Assembly: GCA_021789915.1 (NCBI GenBank)
Contig: JAJYIV010000009.1
Location: 1-42,258, forward strand
Length of the DNA stretch: 42,258 nt
Direction: 5' to 3'
Source of the DNA: a bacterium
Lineage (GTDB): Bacteria; Patescibacteriota; Patescibacteriia; UBA9934; GWF2-40-263
The position numbers and the translations under genes were made by a program. Positions 25,356-34,923 of the stretch are shown here, piece after piece; the stretch's first letter is position 1; the number at the start of each line of letters is the position of its first letter. The notes below the pieces were generated by a model. The model had not been told where the DNA came from. It worked only from the letters and a program-made list of their open reading frames with translations, and made no database searches.

Positions 25356-27848
25356 ATGCTCAAGGACTATCAACAAAGGGTCGTGAGGGACATGGAGACG
25401 TTCCTTGCCCACCTCGACGGGGCGCGACAGAAGTTCGAGAGCATCCCGAAGGACTTGAGATCAAACTTTGGAAACTACGTGAGCATCGCGCTCAACGGCC
25501 CGTACGAGCATTTCTCCGACCGTACCAAAACCGGCGCAGGCAAGGCGTATCCCCGCGTGTGCATCAAAATGCCGACGGGCGGCGGGAAGACCTTGATCGC
25601 CATTGAGACGATCCGTGCGTATCAAAACCTGTTCGCCAAGCGCAAGACGGGCCTTGTGGTTTGGATTACGCACCGCGATCAAATCTACCGCCAGACCATC
25701 GAGAACCTCCAAAACAAAAGCCATCCGTACCGCCAGCTCCTCGACCAGTCCAGCGGAAACCGCACGCTCATCATCGAGAAGGGACAGGTGTTGCGACGGC
25801 AGGACGTCGAGGAGAACCTCGTCGTGCTTATGCTGATGATCCAGTCGGCGACGCGCGGCGACGCAAACAAAATGTTCGAGGATAGCGGCGGGTACACGGA
25901 CTTCTTCCCCTCGGAGAACCGCTACGACCTGCACAAGGAACTCATAAAACTCATTCCGAATCTCGACCATACAGGCGACACCTTTTTTGACTTTGACCAG
26001 GTGCAGGTGAAGACGAGCTTGGGCAATATCATCCGCACGCTCGAGCCGCTTATCATCGTCGACGAGTTCCACACCATGTTTACGGACACGGCCCGGGCCA
26101 CTCTCGACGGCCTCAACCCTTCCGTGATCGTCGGGCTTTCCGCTACGCCCAAACAGGGCATGAACATCGTCTCGTCGGTGAACGGCAAAGACCTCAAGGC
26201 CGAGGACATGATCAAGCTCGACATGCACCTCGTGCCGCCGTCGCACAGCGGCGACTGGCACACCATGCTCGGTGCAATCAAGGCCAAGCGCGAGGCGCTC
26301 GAAAAGCAGGCGAAAAAACTTGAGCAGAACAAAGGCGTGTACATCCGCCCCATCGCGCTCATCCAAGTCGAGCGTACGGGGAAGGATCAACGCGGGCAGG
26401 GCTTCGTTCATAGCGAGGACGTGCGCGAGTTTCTGATTGACGCCGGAGTGCCGAAGCACGAGATCGCCGTAAAATCGAGCTCCATAGACGAGATCAAGGC
26501 CCAAAAGCTCCTCTCAAAGGAAAGTGAGTTGCGTTACATCATCACCAAGGAAGCCCTTAAAGAGGGCTGGGATTGTTCTTTCGCCTATATCTTGGGAGTT
26601 ATCCCAAACGCCCGCGCGAACGGCTCCATGACCCAGCTCGTCGGCCGTATCCTTCGCCAGCCGTACGCCAAGAAGACCGGCATCAAGGAACTGGACGAAA
26701 GCTACGTGTATTTTGCCACCGGCCAAACTCAAGACGTGCTGTCGAACGTCAAAAAAGGGTTTGACGACGAGGGGCTCGGCGACGTAACCACCGGCATCGA
26801 GGTACGCGACCACAGCGGCAACGCGCTCAATGAGCCGAAAGTCGTACCGATCAAAAAAGACATTCGGAAGCGCTACCCCCATTCACTCTTTCTCCCCGTC
26901 TGGCTCATCAAGGAAGGTGCGAGAAAGTACCGCCGGTTTTCCTATGAGATCGACCTCAAGCCGAGCATCTCATGGCAAGTCGGCAAGAAACTCGACGAGT
27001 GGGTCGCCAGCATTATCCCGTCCGTGGGCAAGCAGCAGGAGACGGCGGTGGAAGTCATTATCGGCCTCGAAGGGCAGACCGGGCAGCAGCGCGTGGAAAA
27101 CGCCGCCTCCATTCGGTTTGACGCCCTTTACCTCACGCGGCGTTTTGCCGAGATCGTCGACAATGCCTTCATCGCTCGAGAGATCGGGGAGAAGGTCGCC
27201 AGTCTGTTCAGCAAGAAACTTGAGCCGGAAGTCTTGGATCAAGACGCCGGTTACATCGCCCGTGAAATTGAGAAGAAATTGGTCGAGTACAAACGAGCGC
27301 AGGAGCAAGCGCTCTTCGAGAAGCTCATCACCGACGGCGCGCTGGAGTTCGTCGTTTCGGACGATGAAGACACCGGCTTTGAAATGCCCGCGCAGGACAT
27401 TGTGGCGAACGACCTGCTGTCTTCTTATCAGCACAACCTGTACGAAGACGTGGAGCACCGATCGTTCAATACGCTCGAACAGGAAGTCGCGGAGATCGTG
27501 GATCGAAGCCCGAACGTCATTTGGTGGGCTCGCAACAAGACTACGAAGGGCTGGTATGCCGTGCAGGGCTGGCAGCGCAATAAAATCCGTCCAGACTTCG
27601 TAATCGCCCGCAAGAACGATGCGGACGAGCTTGAGTTGGTCTACGTAGTGGAAAGCAAGGGCGCACAGTTGGCTGGCAACGAGGACACGCAATACAAAGA
27701 GGCCGTGTTCAACCGCATGAACAAGATGAAAGGCAAGGTGTTGCCGCGTTTCAAAACAACAACAGTCAAAATGAACGACCGTTTCGACTTCGAGCTTCTC
27801 CCTCAAGGCGAAGAGGAACGGATGCTTAGAATTAAGCTCGAGACTTAA
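25356..27848 (+). CDS. res: Type III restriction enzyme, Res helicase/nuclease subunit
   Basis: KMPTGGGKTLIAIETI (Walker A), IVDEFH, VGLSATPKQG, QLVGRILRQPYAKKTG, C-terminal VYVVESKGAQLAG nuclease-like motif; directly follows mod. Confidence 0.92.
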   Translation: MLKDYQQRVVRDMETFLAHLDGARQKFESIPKDLRSNFGNYVSIALNGPYEHFSDRTKTGAGKAYPRVCIKMPTGGGKTLIAIETIRAYQNLFAKRKTGLVVWITHRDQIYRQTIENLQNKSHPYRQLLDQSSGNRTLIIEKGQVLRRQDVEENLVVLMLMIQSATRGDANKMFEDSGGYTDFFPSENRYDLHKELIKLIPNLDHTGDTFFDFDQVQVKTSLGNIIRTLEPLIIVDEFHTMFTDTARATLDGLNPSVIVGLSATPKQGMNIVSSVNGKDLKAEDMIKLDMHLVPPSHSGDWHTMLGAIKAKREALEKQAKKLEQNKGVYIRPIALIQVERTGKDQRGQGFVHSEDVREFLIDAGVPKHEIAVKSSSIDEIKAQKLLSKESELRYIITKEALKEGWDCSFAYILGVIPNARANGSMTQLVGRILRQPYAKKTGIKELDESYVYFATGQTQDVLSNVKKGFDDEGLGDVTTGIEVRDHSGNALNEPKVVPIKKDIRKRYPHSLFLPVWLIKEGARKYRRFSYEIDLKPSISWQVGKKLDEWVASIIPSVGKQQETAVEVIIGLEGQTGQQRVENAASIRFDALYLTRRFAEIVDNAFIAREIGEKVASLFSKKLEPEVLDQDAGYIAREIEKKLVEYKRAQEQALFEKLITDGALEFVVSDDEDTGFEMPAQDIVANDLLSSYQHNLYEDVEHRSFNTLEQEVAEIVDRSPNVIWWARNKTTKGWYAVQGWQRNKIRPDFVIARKNDADELELVYVVESKGAQLAGNEDTQYKEAVFNRMNKMKGKVLPRFKTTTVKMNDRFDFELLPQGEEERMLRIKLET

Positions 27849-27862
27849 GAAACAGTGAAGAT

Positions 27863-29620
27863 TCAAGCTGACAACTTCTCAAACGCCTCGCGGATGACTC
27901 GCGCCATCAGTAAGCGGCGCTGTTCCAAGAACTTTTCGTATTCGAGGTTCTCCCATCCGTCGGGCAGGGCATGCAAGTGATAAAGCGATCCCAATTCCGC
28001 GTCGTTGTAACGCGCCCGCAAGGGCGGGAAATACTTGGACGGCGGGTCGTCGGAAATGTCGATGTTGTCCGGCCATTCAACCAGTGCGAAATTGGCGATC
28101 TGGTTGATTTTTTTGTTGTCCGTAATGCCGGAGCGCTGGAGATAGGCCTTCGGAAAGATGTGGTGCCGCTCAAGGGCACTTTTCTTCGCATGGATGTCGG
28201 CTTTGAATAGGTCGGATACTTTGAGCTTGGAAAACAGCACGTCGGCATTCAGAATGTTCAGGGCGGCGTAATAAGCGAACAGCGCCGGACTTTTGGGCGA
28301 CGAGGTGGCGAGCTCGTTGGGAAGGGTGATCGACCAGTAGTCGCTGGTCAAGCTATCGCTAATGATCCGGTTCAACTGCGACAGGTATTCTTTTCCGCTC
28401 TTCGCCCCGGCGAACAGCCCGAGGTCTTGCTCCACCTTCGTTTCAAAGGAACCCGTATAGCGGCTCGTGAGGGCCGTCATGAAAAACCACCGAGCGATGG
28501 CGACGCGCAGCGCCCCATGCTCGACCGCGAAGTCCTGCCGTCCGATCAAGTACAAAACGTAAGAATACAAGACCGTGTTCTGCGACGAGATCATGTCGGC
28601 ATGCAGGAAACCGGCGTAGAGCAGCGCCTTCAGGAACTCATGCCAATTCTGCAGATCGAGCATGTGGCTTTGCGCCTGCTTCAAGATGGCAAACTGCCGG
28701 TCGCGCCGCTCGACGCTGAACTCGCCCGTATCCAAATCTTTGCCACGCAGGATGTTGTAGACGTGCTGGAGACGGCCGCGATGGAATCCAAGACCGATGC
28801 TGACGCGCATGAGCTGGTCCGGGAAGGGCTGCAAGTGATAATTGAAGGCGGACGCCTCCCCGCCACCCGGCTCGCGGGCTTGGCGGCAGAAGGCCTCCAA
28901 ATCGGCCCTGCCCTCATCCCAAAACACCGACATGAGCGTCAAGATGAAGTCGGCTTGGCTGAGCGACTTTCCCGCACTGTTGATCCGAACGAATACGTCC
29001 GCGACACTCTCCTCGTTGATGTCGGGCGAGAGCTCAAGCGCGGTGAACGGATAGCTCTCCAGCTGCTTCAAGCGATTGATGGATTCCTGAATCTTGCGCT
29101 CCTCGTCTTGGCCGACTTCCCGGCCATCGCGCAAGCGATGGAGGAAATCGTTCACGAATTGGAAAAGGTTCGTGTCTTGGTGCCAGAGAACCGAAATGTT
29201 GTGGATGTATTCCGGACTCCGCCGAATGGCGGCGTCAGCGACTTCAAACAATTGCTCGGACGGCTTGAAGGCGATCTCTATCGATTCGGTTTTGTAGTTC
29301 TCGCGGAGGACGGGAATGCCCTTGATGACGGCATACAGAGAAGTGAGGCGCTGTTGGCCGTCGACGATGAGCAGGTCGGGGTGTTTTTGCTTTTCGCCTG
29401 CGCCTATCCGCTTGTCGTCACCCTGCATTTTGTTCGACCAAAACAACAAGTGGCCGACCGGGTAGCCACGGTACATCGAATCGAAAAGATCGCGCACTTT
29501 CGTGTCCTCCCACACGAACGGACGCTGAATCTCCGGCAGCCCGATGATGCCCATGTGAACGTTTTGGATCAGCGTGTTCAGGTTGTAGCTGACTTCCTTG
29601 AAAAGCGTGGCCATATTCAT
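27863..29620 (-). CDS. DUF262/GmrSD-like protein with C-terminal HNH-like motif
   Basis: IIGLPEIQRPFVWEDTKVRDLFDSMYRGYPVGHLLFW; LLIVDGQQRLTSLYAVIKG; LERHHIFPKAYLQRSGI...NKINQIANFALV. Confidence 0.88.
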   Translation of the reverse strand: MNMATLFKEVSYNLNTLIQNVHMGIIGLPEIQRPFVWEDTKVRDLFDSMYRGYPVGHLLFWSNKMQGDDKRIGAGEKQKHPDLLIVDGQQRLTSLYAVIKGIPVLRENYKTESIEIAFKPSEQLFEVADAAIRRSPEYIHNISVLWHQDTNLFQFVNDFLHRLRDGREVGQDEERKIQESINRLKQLESYPFTALELSPDINEESVADVFVRINSAGKSLSQADFILTLMSVFWDEGRADLEAFCRQAREPGGGEASAFNYHLQPFPDQLMRVSIGLGFHRGRLQHVYNILRGKDLDTGEFSVERRDRQFAILKQAQSHMLDLQNWHEFLKALLYAGFLHADMISSQNTVLYSYVLYLIGRQDFAVEHGALRVAIARWFFMTALTSRYTGSFETKVEQDLGLFAGAKSGKEYLSQLNRIISDSLTSDYWSITLPNELATSSPKSPALFAYYAALNILNADVLFSKLKVSDLFKADIHAKKSALERHHIFPKAYLQRSGITDNKKINQIANFALVEWPDNIDISDDPPSKYFPPLRARYNDAELGSLYHLHALPDGWENLEYEKFLEQRRLLMARVIREAFEKLSA

Positions 29621-29851
29621 TTTCATTTTTGGGTCTAAAATCAAAAGGACACCCCTGAGGTGTCTAGGCCCAAACAACAGACATGGAGTCGTGCTGCTTG
29701 TTTTATCAGGAGTGCCCGTTATGGCGCACCACAACTCCCGATAAGCCAAAAAGGCCTTCAATGGCTGTTATTCGAACCTAGACAGGAAAAGTATAGTGTA
29801 AGACGATTCCGGACGCTAGCTGCGCCAGTGAGCGATGGCGATAATTATTCA

Positions 29852-30253
29852 ATGAATATGACAACGGTATTCAACTACAAGAGGGCAGTGCCAAAAGATG
29901 CGATATTGCTGATAACGGTTAAACCTCCCGACGGCAAAGTGGCAGAGAAGGTCTTTACCATAGTTCTGACTGAAAAAGTATTGCATTTAGAGACGTTGTA
30001 CCCACAAAAAAGGTTGTACCCTATAAAAACTGAGGACGGGACCGGGAGCTATGGACGAATCACTATGGATCAGCCCGTAAATTTCCATGAGAGCGATTGC
30101 CTATCTGTTTTCAAACCGAAACTACCTCAGGGATTGCAGGCCCGTGTTGATTCAGGGGAGGTTGAGGTGCGTATTTACTTGGACTCATCACTTCAAACCG
30201 AACTAGCACCGGATGTTCTGAATCGAATAAAAAAGCTTGGAGCAAAGAGGTGA
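29852..30253 (+). CDS. Hypothetical protein (133 aa)
   Basis: ORF MNMTTVFNYKRAVPKDAILLITVKPPDGKVAEKVFTIVLTEKVLHLETLYPQKRLYPIKTEDGTGSYGRI.... Confidence 0.6.
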   Translation: MNMTTVFNYKRAVPKDAILLITVKPPDGKVAEKVFTIVLTEKVLHLETLYPQKRLYPIKTEDGTGSYGRITMDQPVNFHESDCLSVFKPKLPQGLQARVDSGEVEVRIYLDSSLQTELAPDVLNRIKKLGAKR

Positions 30254-30334
30254 CGGCTTGCCAAGAAAAAGGTCTTGGTCTACAATGTATTCACAACCGA
30301 ATTCGAAGTGATCATAGCCGCTTATAAACGGCCG

Positions 30335-30399
30335 TGCCCACCTCGCAAAGGATAGTCCGAAATCGGAAACGATTTTTGCCTACCCTTTCGAGGTGGGCA
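30335..30399. repeat. Long imperfect inverted repeat / hairpin
   Basis: TGCCCACCTCGcAAAGGaTAG ... CTAcCCTTTCGAGGTGGGCA, ~20-bp stem; followed by TTTTCTTT. Confidence 0.7.
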
Positions 30400-30415
30400 T
30401 TTTCTTTATCATCAA

Positions 30416-30667
30416 ATGCTTATGCGAATTCCAACCGACGACGACTTCTTTAGAACTAGTGATTTCCCGCTCATTGTCACCGCTTCCCTGTCCTTTCCCA
30501 TCGAATCCGTGGATCAAACAAACCCTCGCCGCACGGTCTTTCTGTTCCGCCATTGTGAGGAACTGGACGATCTCGTCGCTGCCTACCACCGGCGAGAACT
30601 ACGTATAGAACCGCAGGATTTCTTTCTGCAATCAAAGGCAATCAAGGCACGAATTTACGCGGAGTGA
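30416..30667 (+). CDS. DUF5659-like small protein
   Basis: FFRTSDFPLIVTASLSF...RRTVFLFRHCEELDDLVAAYHRRELRIEPQDFFLQSKAIKARIY resembles the DUF5659 pattern from memory. Confidence 0.55.
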   Translation: MLMRIPTDDDFFRTSDFPLIVTASLSFPIESVDQTNPRRTVFLFRHCEELDDLVAAYHRRELRIEPQDFFLQSKAIKARIYAE

Positions 30668-30679
30668 TAATCGAACGAA

Positions 30680-31216
30680 ATGCGTATGATCCCAACTCGA
30701 CGGATGCTACATTCAAAGATTTGGCATAGCGACCAATTCGCCATGCTAAAGCCACTAGAGGGGCTGCTTTATATCGGAATGATCACTCTCGGGGATGATG
30801 AGGGGCGCTTGCGAGGTGATGGGCGTTTTCTCAAGAGTCAGCTATTCCCATACTCAAAGATTGGTGTCCGGCAGGTGGAAACGATGCGTAACAGAATCGC
30901 TGAGATTGGTTTGATCGTGGTTTATCCATCCCAAAACGGAACTTGCATTTGGCATCCAAATTGGACCAAGTATCAAATCTTGCGACATGACAGGGCTAAA
31001 CCAAGCGAATTTCCACCGCCACCGGTTGCCAACTCGCCGCCAAGTGGCAACCAAACGTCAACGCAAACTCAAGATAAGGAAAGTCAAACAGAAGAGAGCG
31101 GAAGAGATTCAAATAAAACCGAAGGCGAGTCATTTCGAAAAGGGGTCCTTGGATGCATGTCTGAAAAAACGAGAGCTATCTTCGATAGACAGCGAGTCGA
31201 CCGGTCGGATGTATGA
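30680..31216 (+). CDS. Phage/ICE-type replication or DNA-binding protein (winged-helix-like N-terminus)
   Basis: RRMLHSKIWHSDQFAMLKPLEGLLYIGMITLGDDEGRLRGDGRFLKSQLFPYSKIGVRQVETMRNRIAEIGLIVVYPSQNGTCIWHPNWTKYQ; typical of phage-type initiator/replisome-organiser N-domains. Confidence 0.6.
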   Translation: MRMIPTRRMLHSKIWHSDQFAMLKPLEGLLYIGMITLGDDEGRLRGDGRFLKSQLFPYSKIGVRQVETMRNRIAEIGLIVVYPSQNGTCIWHPNWTKYQILRHDRAKPSEFPPPPVANSPPSGNQTSTQTQDKESQTEESGRDSNKTEGESFRKGVLGCMSEKTRAIFDRQRVDRSDV

Positions 31217-31551
31217 ATCATTTCGATTCGCAAATGAAGATCGGACGCCCGACCGTGATGACATCCATCGTCATCCAGAAACTTCGAACGGCCTACACGC
31301 TCGGATGCAGTGACAGAGAAGCGTGCTTCTTCGCGGAAATCGGCCGCCAGACCATGTACCGATTCGAGAAGAGGAATCCCGACTTTCGAGACCAAAAAGA
31401 GGGCTGGCGGATGGCACTGATTCTGAAGGCGCGGACGGTCATCATTCGCGCCATCGAAAATGGGAATCTTGAGCTGTCCTGGTGGTACCTCTCGAAAAAA
31501 TGCCCTCAGGAATTCGGCCAAAGCTCGACTTCCAAACGGGTTAGACCATAA
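31213..31551 (+). CDS. HTH / terminase-small-subunit-like protein
   Basis: MTSIVIQKLRTAYTLGCSDREACFFAEIGRQTMYRFEKRNPDFRDQKEGWR; 4-nt overlap with the preceding gene. Confidence 0.55.
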   Translation: MNHFDSQMKIGRPTVMTSIVIQKLRTAYTLGCSDREACFFAEIGRQTMYRFEKRNPDFRDQKEGWRMALILKARTVIIRAIENGNLELSWWYLSKKCPQEFGQSSTSKRVRP

Positions 31552-31620
31552 TGGGTAACGTAGCCCAAACGCAGCGGAAAACCACTGCGTTCCCGGTACG
31601 TTGCTCATTCACAACCTAAT

Positions 31621-31848
31621 ATGAACAAGCAGGCACCCGGGTCGACGGGCGCAAAAACTCCCGAGTTCTACACGGTCCCCGAGCTGGCGGATTTCCTTCG
31701 CGTATCGCCAGCCACGATTTACCGCTACGTGGAACAGCGGCTCATCAGTTTCGTGAGCTTGCCGCGCGGCTTGCGCTTCCGCAAAGCCGACGTGGAAGAG
31801 TTTTTGACCCGTCAGCGAGTGCCCAGCTTGCATGAGAATGTGATATGA
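31621..31848 (+). CDS. Excisionase-family / MerR-type HTH protein
   Basis: EFYTVPELADFLRVSPATIYRYVEQRLISFVSLPRGLRFRKADVEEFLTRQ; overlaps int by 4 nt. Confidence 0.85.
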   Translation: MNKQAPGSTGAKTPEFYTVPELADFLRVSPATIYRYVEQRLISFVSLPRGLRFRKADVEEFLTRQRVPSLHENVI

Positions 31849-32933
31849 GCGCACGAAAGCTAAGAAACAGCTGGTGGGTGGACTTCCGCTTCGGACGGGA
31901 GCGGCACCGCGTCCGCAGCCCGGACAACAGCAAACGGGGCGCAGAGGCCTATGAGGCCCTCCTGCGCCAACGTCTCGCGCGCGGAGAAGCCCTGAACCGG
32001 CCGCCGGAAACGACCTTCGAAGCATTCTCAGAGCGCTGGATGAAGACCTACGTCCAGACCAACAACAAGCCGTCCGAGCAAAAGAGCAAGGCCTATATCC
32101 TGCGCCGACACCTGCTCCCTTGGTTCGGCGGGTTGCCGCTTAGCCAGATCACTTCGGCCAAGATCGAGCAATTCAAAACGGCCACCCTGTCGGACGGCCT
32201 GTCTCCCAAGTCGGTAAACAATTTCCTCATCGTCCTGATGAAATGCTTGAGGACGGCGGTCGACTGGGAGATGCTCGACAAATGCCCGAAGGTAAAGAAC
32301 CTGAAGGCGATCTCGCAGCGGCTGGAGTTTCTGGCAATCGACGAGAGCCGCACCTTGCTGGAAGCAAGTGCGGGGACGTCGTGGCACGACATGATCTTGC
32401 TGGCCCTGCGGACGGGCATGCGCCTCGGGGAGATCTTCGGCCTTCGGTGGGAAGACGTCGACTTCTCCCGCAGGATGATCACGGTGCAGCATTCCGTCGT
32501 CCAAGGCATCGAAGGAAGCCCCAAGAACCATCAGCGTCGGCATATTCCGATGACGGACGAGGTGTGCCGCACCCTTTTCGAGGAACGCCGCGGCGAAGGG
32601 CTGGTATTCCGCCGCCAAGACGGCCGCCCGCGGGCGTACCACACGGCCTACAAGGGCCTCCACCGCGCCTGCGACCGCGCCGGGCTCCGCCGCATCAGCT
32701 GGCACGTCCTCCGCCACACGTTCGCGTCCCAACTCGCCACCAAGGGCGTTCCGCTCACGGCGATCAAGGAGCTGCTCGGCCATTCCACCATCAACATGAC
32801 GATGCGTTATGCGCATCTCGCTCCATCGACTTTGAAGGACGCCGTGGCGGTGCTGGAACATTCCGAAATTAACGGGACGGCAAATTATGGGCAACCGGTG
32901 GGCAACGCGGCCCTCCCCGTGATCGGCGTATGA
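31845..32933 (+). CDS. Tyrosine recombinase/integrase
   Basis: [22 protein letters not shown] ... [44 protein letters not shown] (R...HxxR...Y). Confidence 0.96.
   Translation: MSARKLRNSWWVDFRFGRERHRVRSPDNSKRGAEAYEALLRQRLARGEALNRPPETTFEAFSERWMKTYVQTNNKPSEQKSKAYILRRHLLPWFGGLPLSQITSAKIEQFKTATLSDGLSPKSVNNFLIVLMKCLRTAVDWEMLDKCPKVKNLKAISQRLEFLAIDESRTLLEASAGTSWHDMILLALRTGMRLGEIFGLRWEDVDFSRRMITVQHSVVQGIEGSPKNHQRRHIPMTDEVCRTLFEERRGEGLVFRRQDGRPRAYHTAYKGLHRACDRAGLRRISWHVLRHTFASQLATKGVPLTAIKELLGHSTINMTMRYAHLAPSTLKDAVAVLEHSEINGTANYGQPVGNAALPVIGV
32887..32906. repeat. Candidate arm-type recombinase site, right (inside int 3' end)
   Basis: ATGGGCAACCGGTGGGCAAC identical to 22121-22140. Confidence 0.6.
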
Positions 32934-33003
32934 CTTCCTTGCTAGAGAAAAAGTCGCGGATTCCGCCGCAAAACAAACAAAAACACCCAACGGGGGTCGG
33001 GAG

Positions 33004-33030
33004 TTTTTGGAGCGGAAAACGGGGATCGAA
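33004..33030. repeat. attR core (3' end of the intact tRNA-Gly)
   Basis: Identical to 21974-22000. Confidence 0.9.
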
Positions 33031-33082
33031 CCCGCGACCTTCTCCTTGGCAAGGAGACGCTCTACCACTGAGCTATTTCCGC
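33008..33082 (-). tRNA. tRNA-Gly(GCC), CCA encoded
   Basis: Revcomp GCGGAAATAGCTCAGTGGTAGAGCGTCTCCTTGCCAAGGAGAAGGTCGCGGGTTCGATCCCCGTTTTCCGCTCCA. Confidence 0.96.
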
Positions 33083-33164
33083 GAGGAGATTTGCGTGGGC
33101 GCAGCATAGCATCCGACGGCGAGGCTGGCAAGAGCCGTTCCCGTCTTTTTGCTATACTGTCGGC

Positions 33165-34907
33165 ATGAAACGGCGCGTGGACAACCAGCGCATCGCCGAT
33201 GCCCTCGCGGAGATGGGGTTGTATTTGGACGCCCAGGACGTCGCGTTCAAACCGCGGGCGTATGCGACGGCCGCACAGACCATCCGGACGCTCGACCGCG
33301 ACGCGATCGGCCTTGTGCGCACCTGCGGCGTCACGTGTCTCGACGATTTGCCCGGCATCGGCGCGCACATCGCCGCCAAGATCGTGGAGATGACCCGGAC
33401 CGGACGCATCAAGGAGCACGCGGCCTTCAAGAAGAAATTTCCGTTCGACATGCTTGGCATCGCGTCGATTCCCGGCGTCGGCCCGAAGACGGCGCTTCTC
33501 TTGTGGCGTCGGCTCAAGGCGAAAAGCGTCAAGGACGTCGCGCGTCTGGCGCGCACGGGAAAGATCGCCGCCCTGCGCGGCTTCGGCGAGAAGCGCTCCG
33601 CCCACCTGCTCGAAGGTCTCGCCGCGCGCGAAAAGCGCGCGGGACGCGCCTTGCTGCACGACGCATGGCCGTTCGCGCAGCACGTCGTCGAAGCCCTGCG
33701 CGCCGTCCCTGCCGTCGCGCAGGCCGAGATCGCCGGCTCGCTGCGCCGCCGCAAGGAGACCGTCGGCGACCTCGACTTCGTCGCCGCATCGCGCCATCCG
33801 TCCGAGGCCGCGCACGCCTTCACCAAGCTGCCCGGCGTCGTGTCCGTCGTCGAGGAAGGTCCGGGGATGGCGCGCGTGCGCTTCACCAACGGGCTGGGGG
33901 GCGATCTGCGCCTCGTCGAGCCGAAGGACTGGGCGGCCGGGCTGCATCATTTCACCGGCTCCAAGGAACACAACGTGCAGCTGCGCACGCTGGCGGAGAA
34001 GAAAGGATGGAAAATCTCGGAGTACGGCCTTTTCCGGCACGGCCGCCGCGTGCCCGTCAAGACGGAACGCGACGTCTACCGCGCCTTCGGCATGGACGAG
34101 ATCCCGCCGGAGCTGCGCCAAGGGCGGGATGAACTGGAAGCGGCCGCGGCGCATCGGCTGCCGAAGCTCGTGGGCTACGACGACATTCGCGGCGACCTGC
34201 AGGTGCAAACGGATTGGACCGACGGGCGCGCATCGCTCGAGGAGATGGCGCGCGCGGCCAAGGCGCGCGGCCTTTCCTACATCGCGATCACCGACCACAC
34301 GCATTCCCTGTCCGTCACGCACGGATTGGACGCGCGGCGGCTGGCGGAGCAAGGCACGGCGATCGACGCGCTCAACGCATCCCTGCGCGGCTTCCGCGTG
34401 CTGAAGTCGACGGAATGCGACGTCTTGAAGGACGGTTCGCTGGACCTGCCGGACGACGCGCTCGCCGCGCTGGACCTCGTGTGCATTTCCGTGCATACGA
34501 ACCGCTCCATGGACCAAGACGCCATGACGGAGCGCGTGATCCGCGCCATGCGGCACCCGCTCGTGAACGTGCTGTTCCATCCGACGGGGCGCATCGTCAA
34601 CCGCCGCGAGCCGTACAAACTGGATTTCCCGCGCATCCTGCGCGCGGCCAAAGAGTACGGCGTGGCGCTCGAAGTGAACGCCTCTGACCGGCTCGATTTG
34701 AGCAGCGACCACGTGCGCGAGGCCGTCCGCGCCGGCGCGAAACTGGTGGTCGACTCGGACGCGCACGCACCTGAGGATCTTGCGAACCTCCCGTACGGCA
34801 TCGCGCAGGCGCGCCGCGGCTGGGCGGCGGCGGGCGACGTGCTGAACACGAAGCCCGTCGGCGCGTTCCTGAAGGCGCTTAAGGGATTGAAAAAACGCCG
34901 GGCATGA
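33165..34907 (+). CDS. polX: DNA polymerase/3'-5' exonuclease PolX (Pol X + PHP)
   Basis: RVDNQRIADALAEMGLYLDAQ; HhH LPGIGAHIAAKIVEM; AEIAGSLRRRKETVGDLDFVAAS; PHP YIAITDHTHSLSVTHGLDARRL ... EVNASDRLDLSSDHVREAVRAGAKLVVDSDAHAPEDL. Confidence 0.95.
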   Translation: MKRRVDNQRIADALAEMGLYLDAQDVAFKPRAYATAAQTIRTLDRDAIGLVRTCGVTCLDDLPGIGAHIAAKIVEMTRTGRIKEHAAFKKKFPFDMLGIASIPGVGPKTALLLWRRLKAKSVKDVARLARTGKIAALRGFGEKRSAHLLEGLAAREKRAGRALLHDAWPFAQHVVEALRAVPAVAQAEIAGSLRRRKETVGDLDFVAASRHPSEAAHAFTKLPGVVSVVEEGPGMARVRFTNGLGGDLRLVEPKDWAAGLHHFTGSKEHNVQLRTLAEKKGWKISEYGLFRHGRRVPVKTERDVYRAFGMDEIPPELRQGRDELEAAAAHRLPKLVGYDDIRGDLQVQTDWTDGRASLEEMARAAKARGLSYIAITDHTHSLSVTHGLDARRLAEQGTAIDALNASLRGFRVLKSTECDVLKDGSLDLPDDALAALDLVCISVHTNRSMDQDAMTERVIRAMRHPLVNVLFHPTGRIVNRREPYKLDFPRILRAAKEYGVALEVNASDRLDLSSDHVREAVRAGAKLVVDSDAHAPEDLANLPYGIAQARRGWAAAGDVLNTKPVGAFLKALKGLKKRRA

Positions 34908-34923
34908 CGTAGCCTCGGCGCGC

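Larger units (their letters stand above)
21974..33030. mobile_element. Integrated element in the 3' end of tRNA-Gly(GCC), ~11 kb
   Basis: 27-bp exact direct repeat TTTTTGGAGCGGAAAACGGGGATCGAA at 21974-22000 and 33004-33030 (the right copy is the tRNA-Gly 3' end), with int/xis-like genes next to the right copy. Confidence 0.9.
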
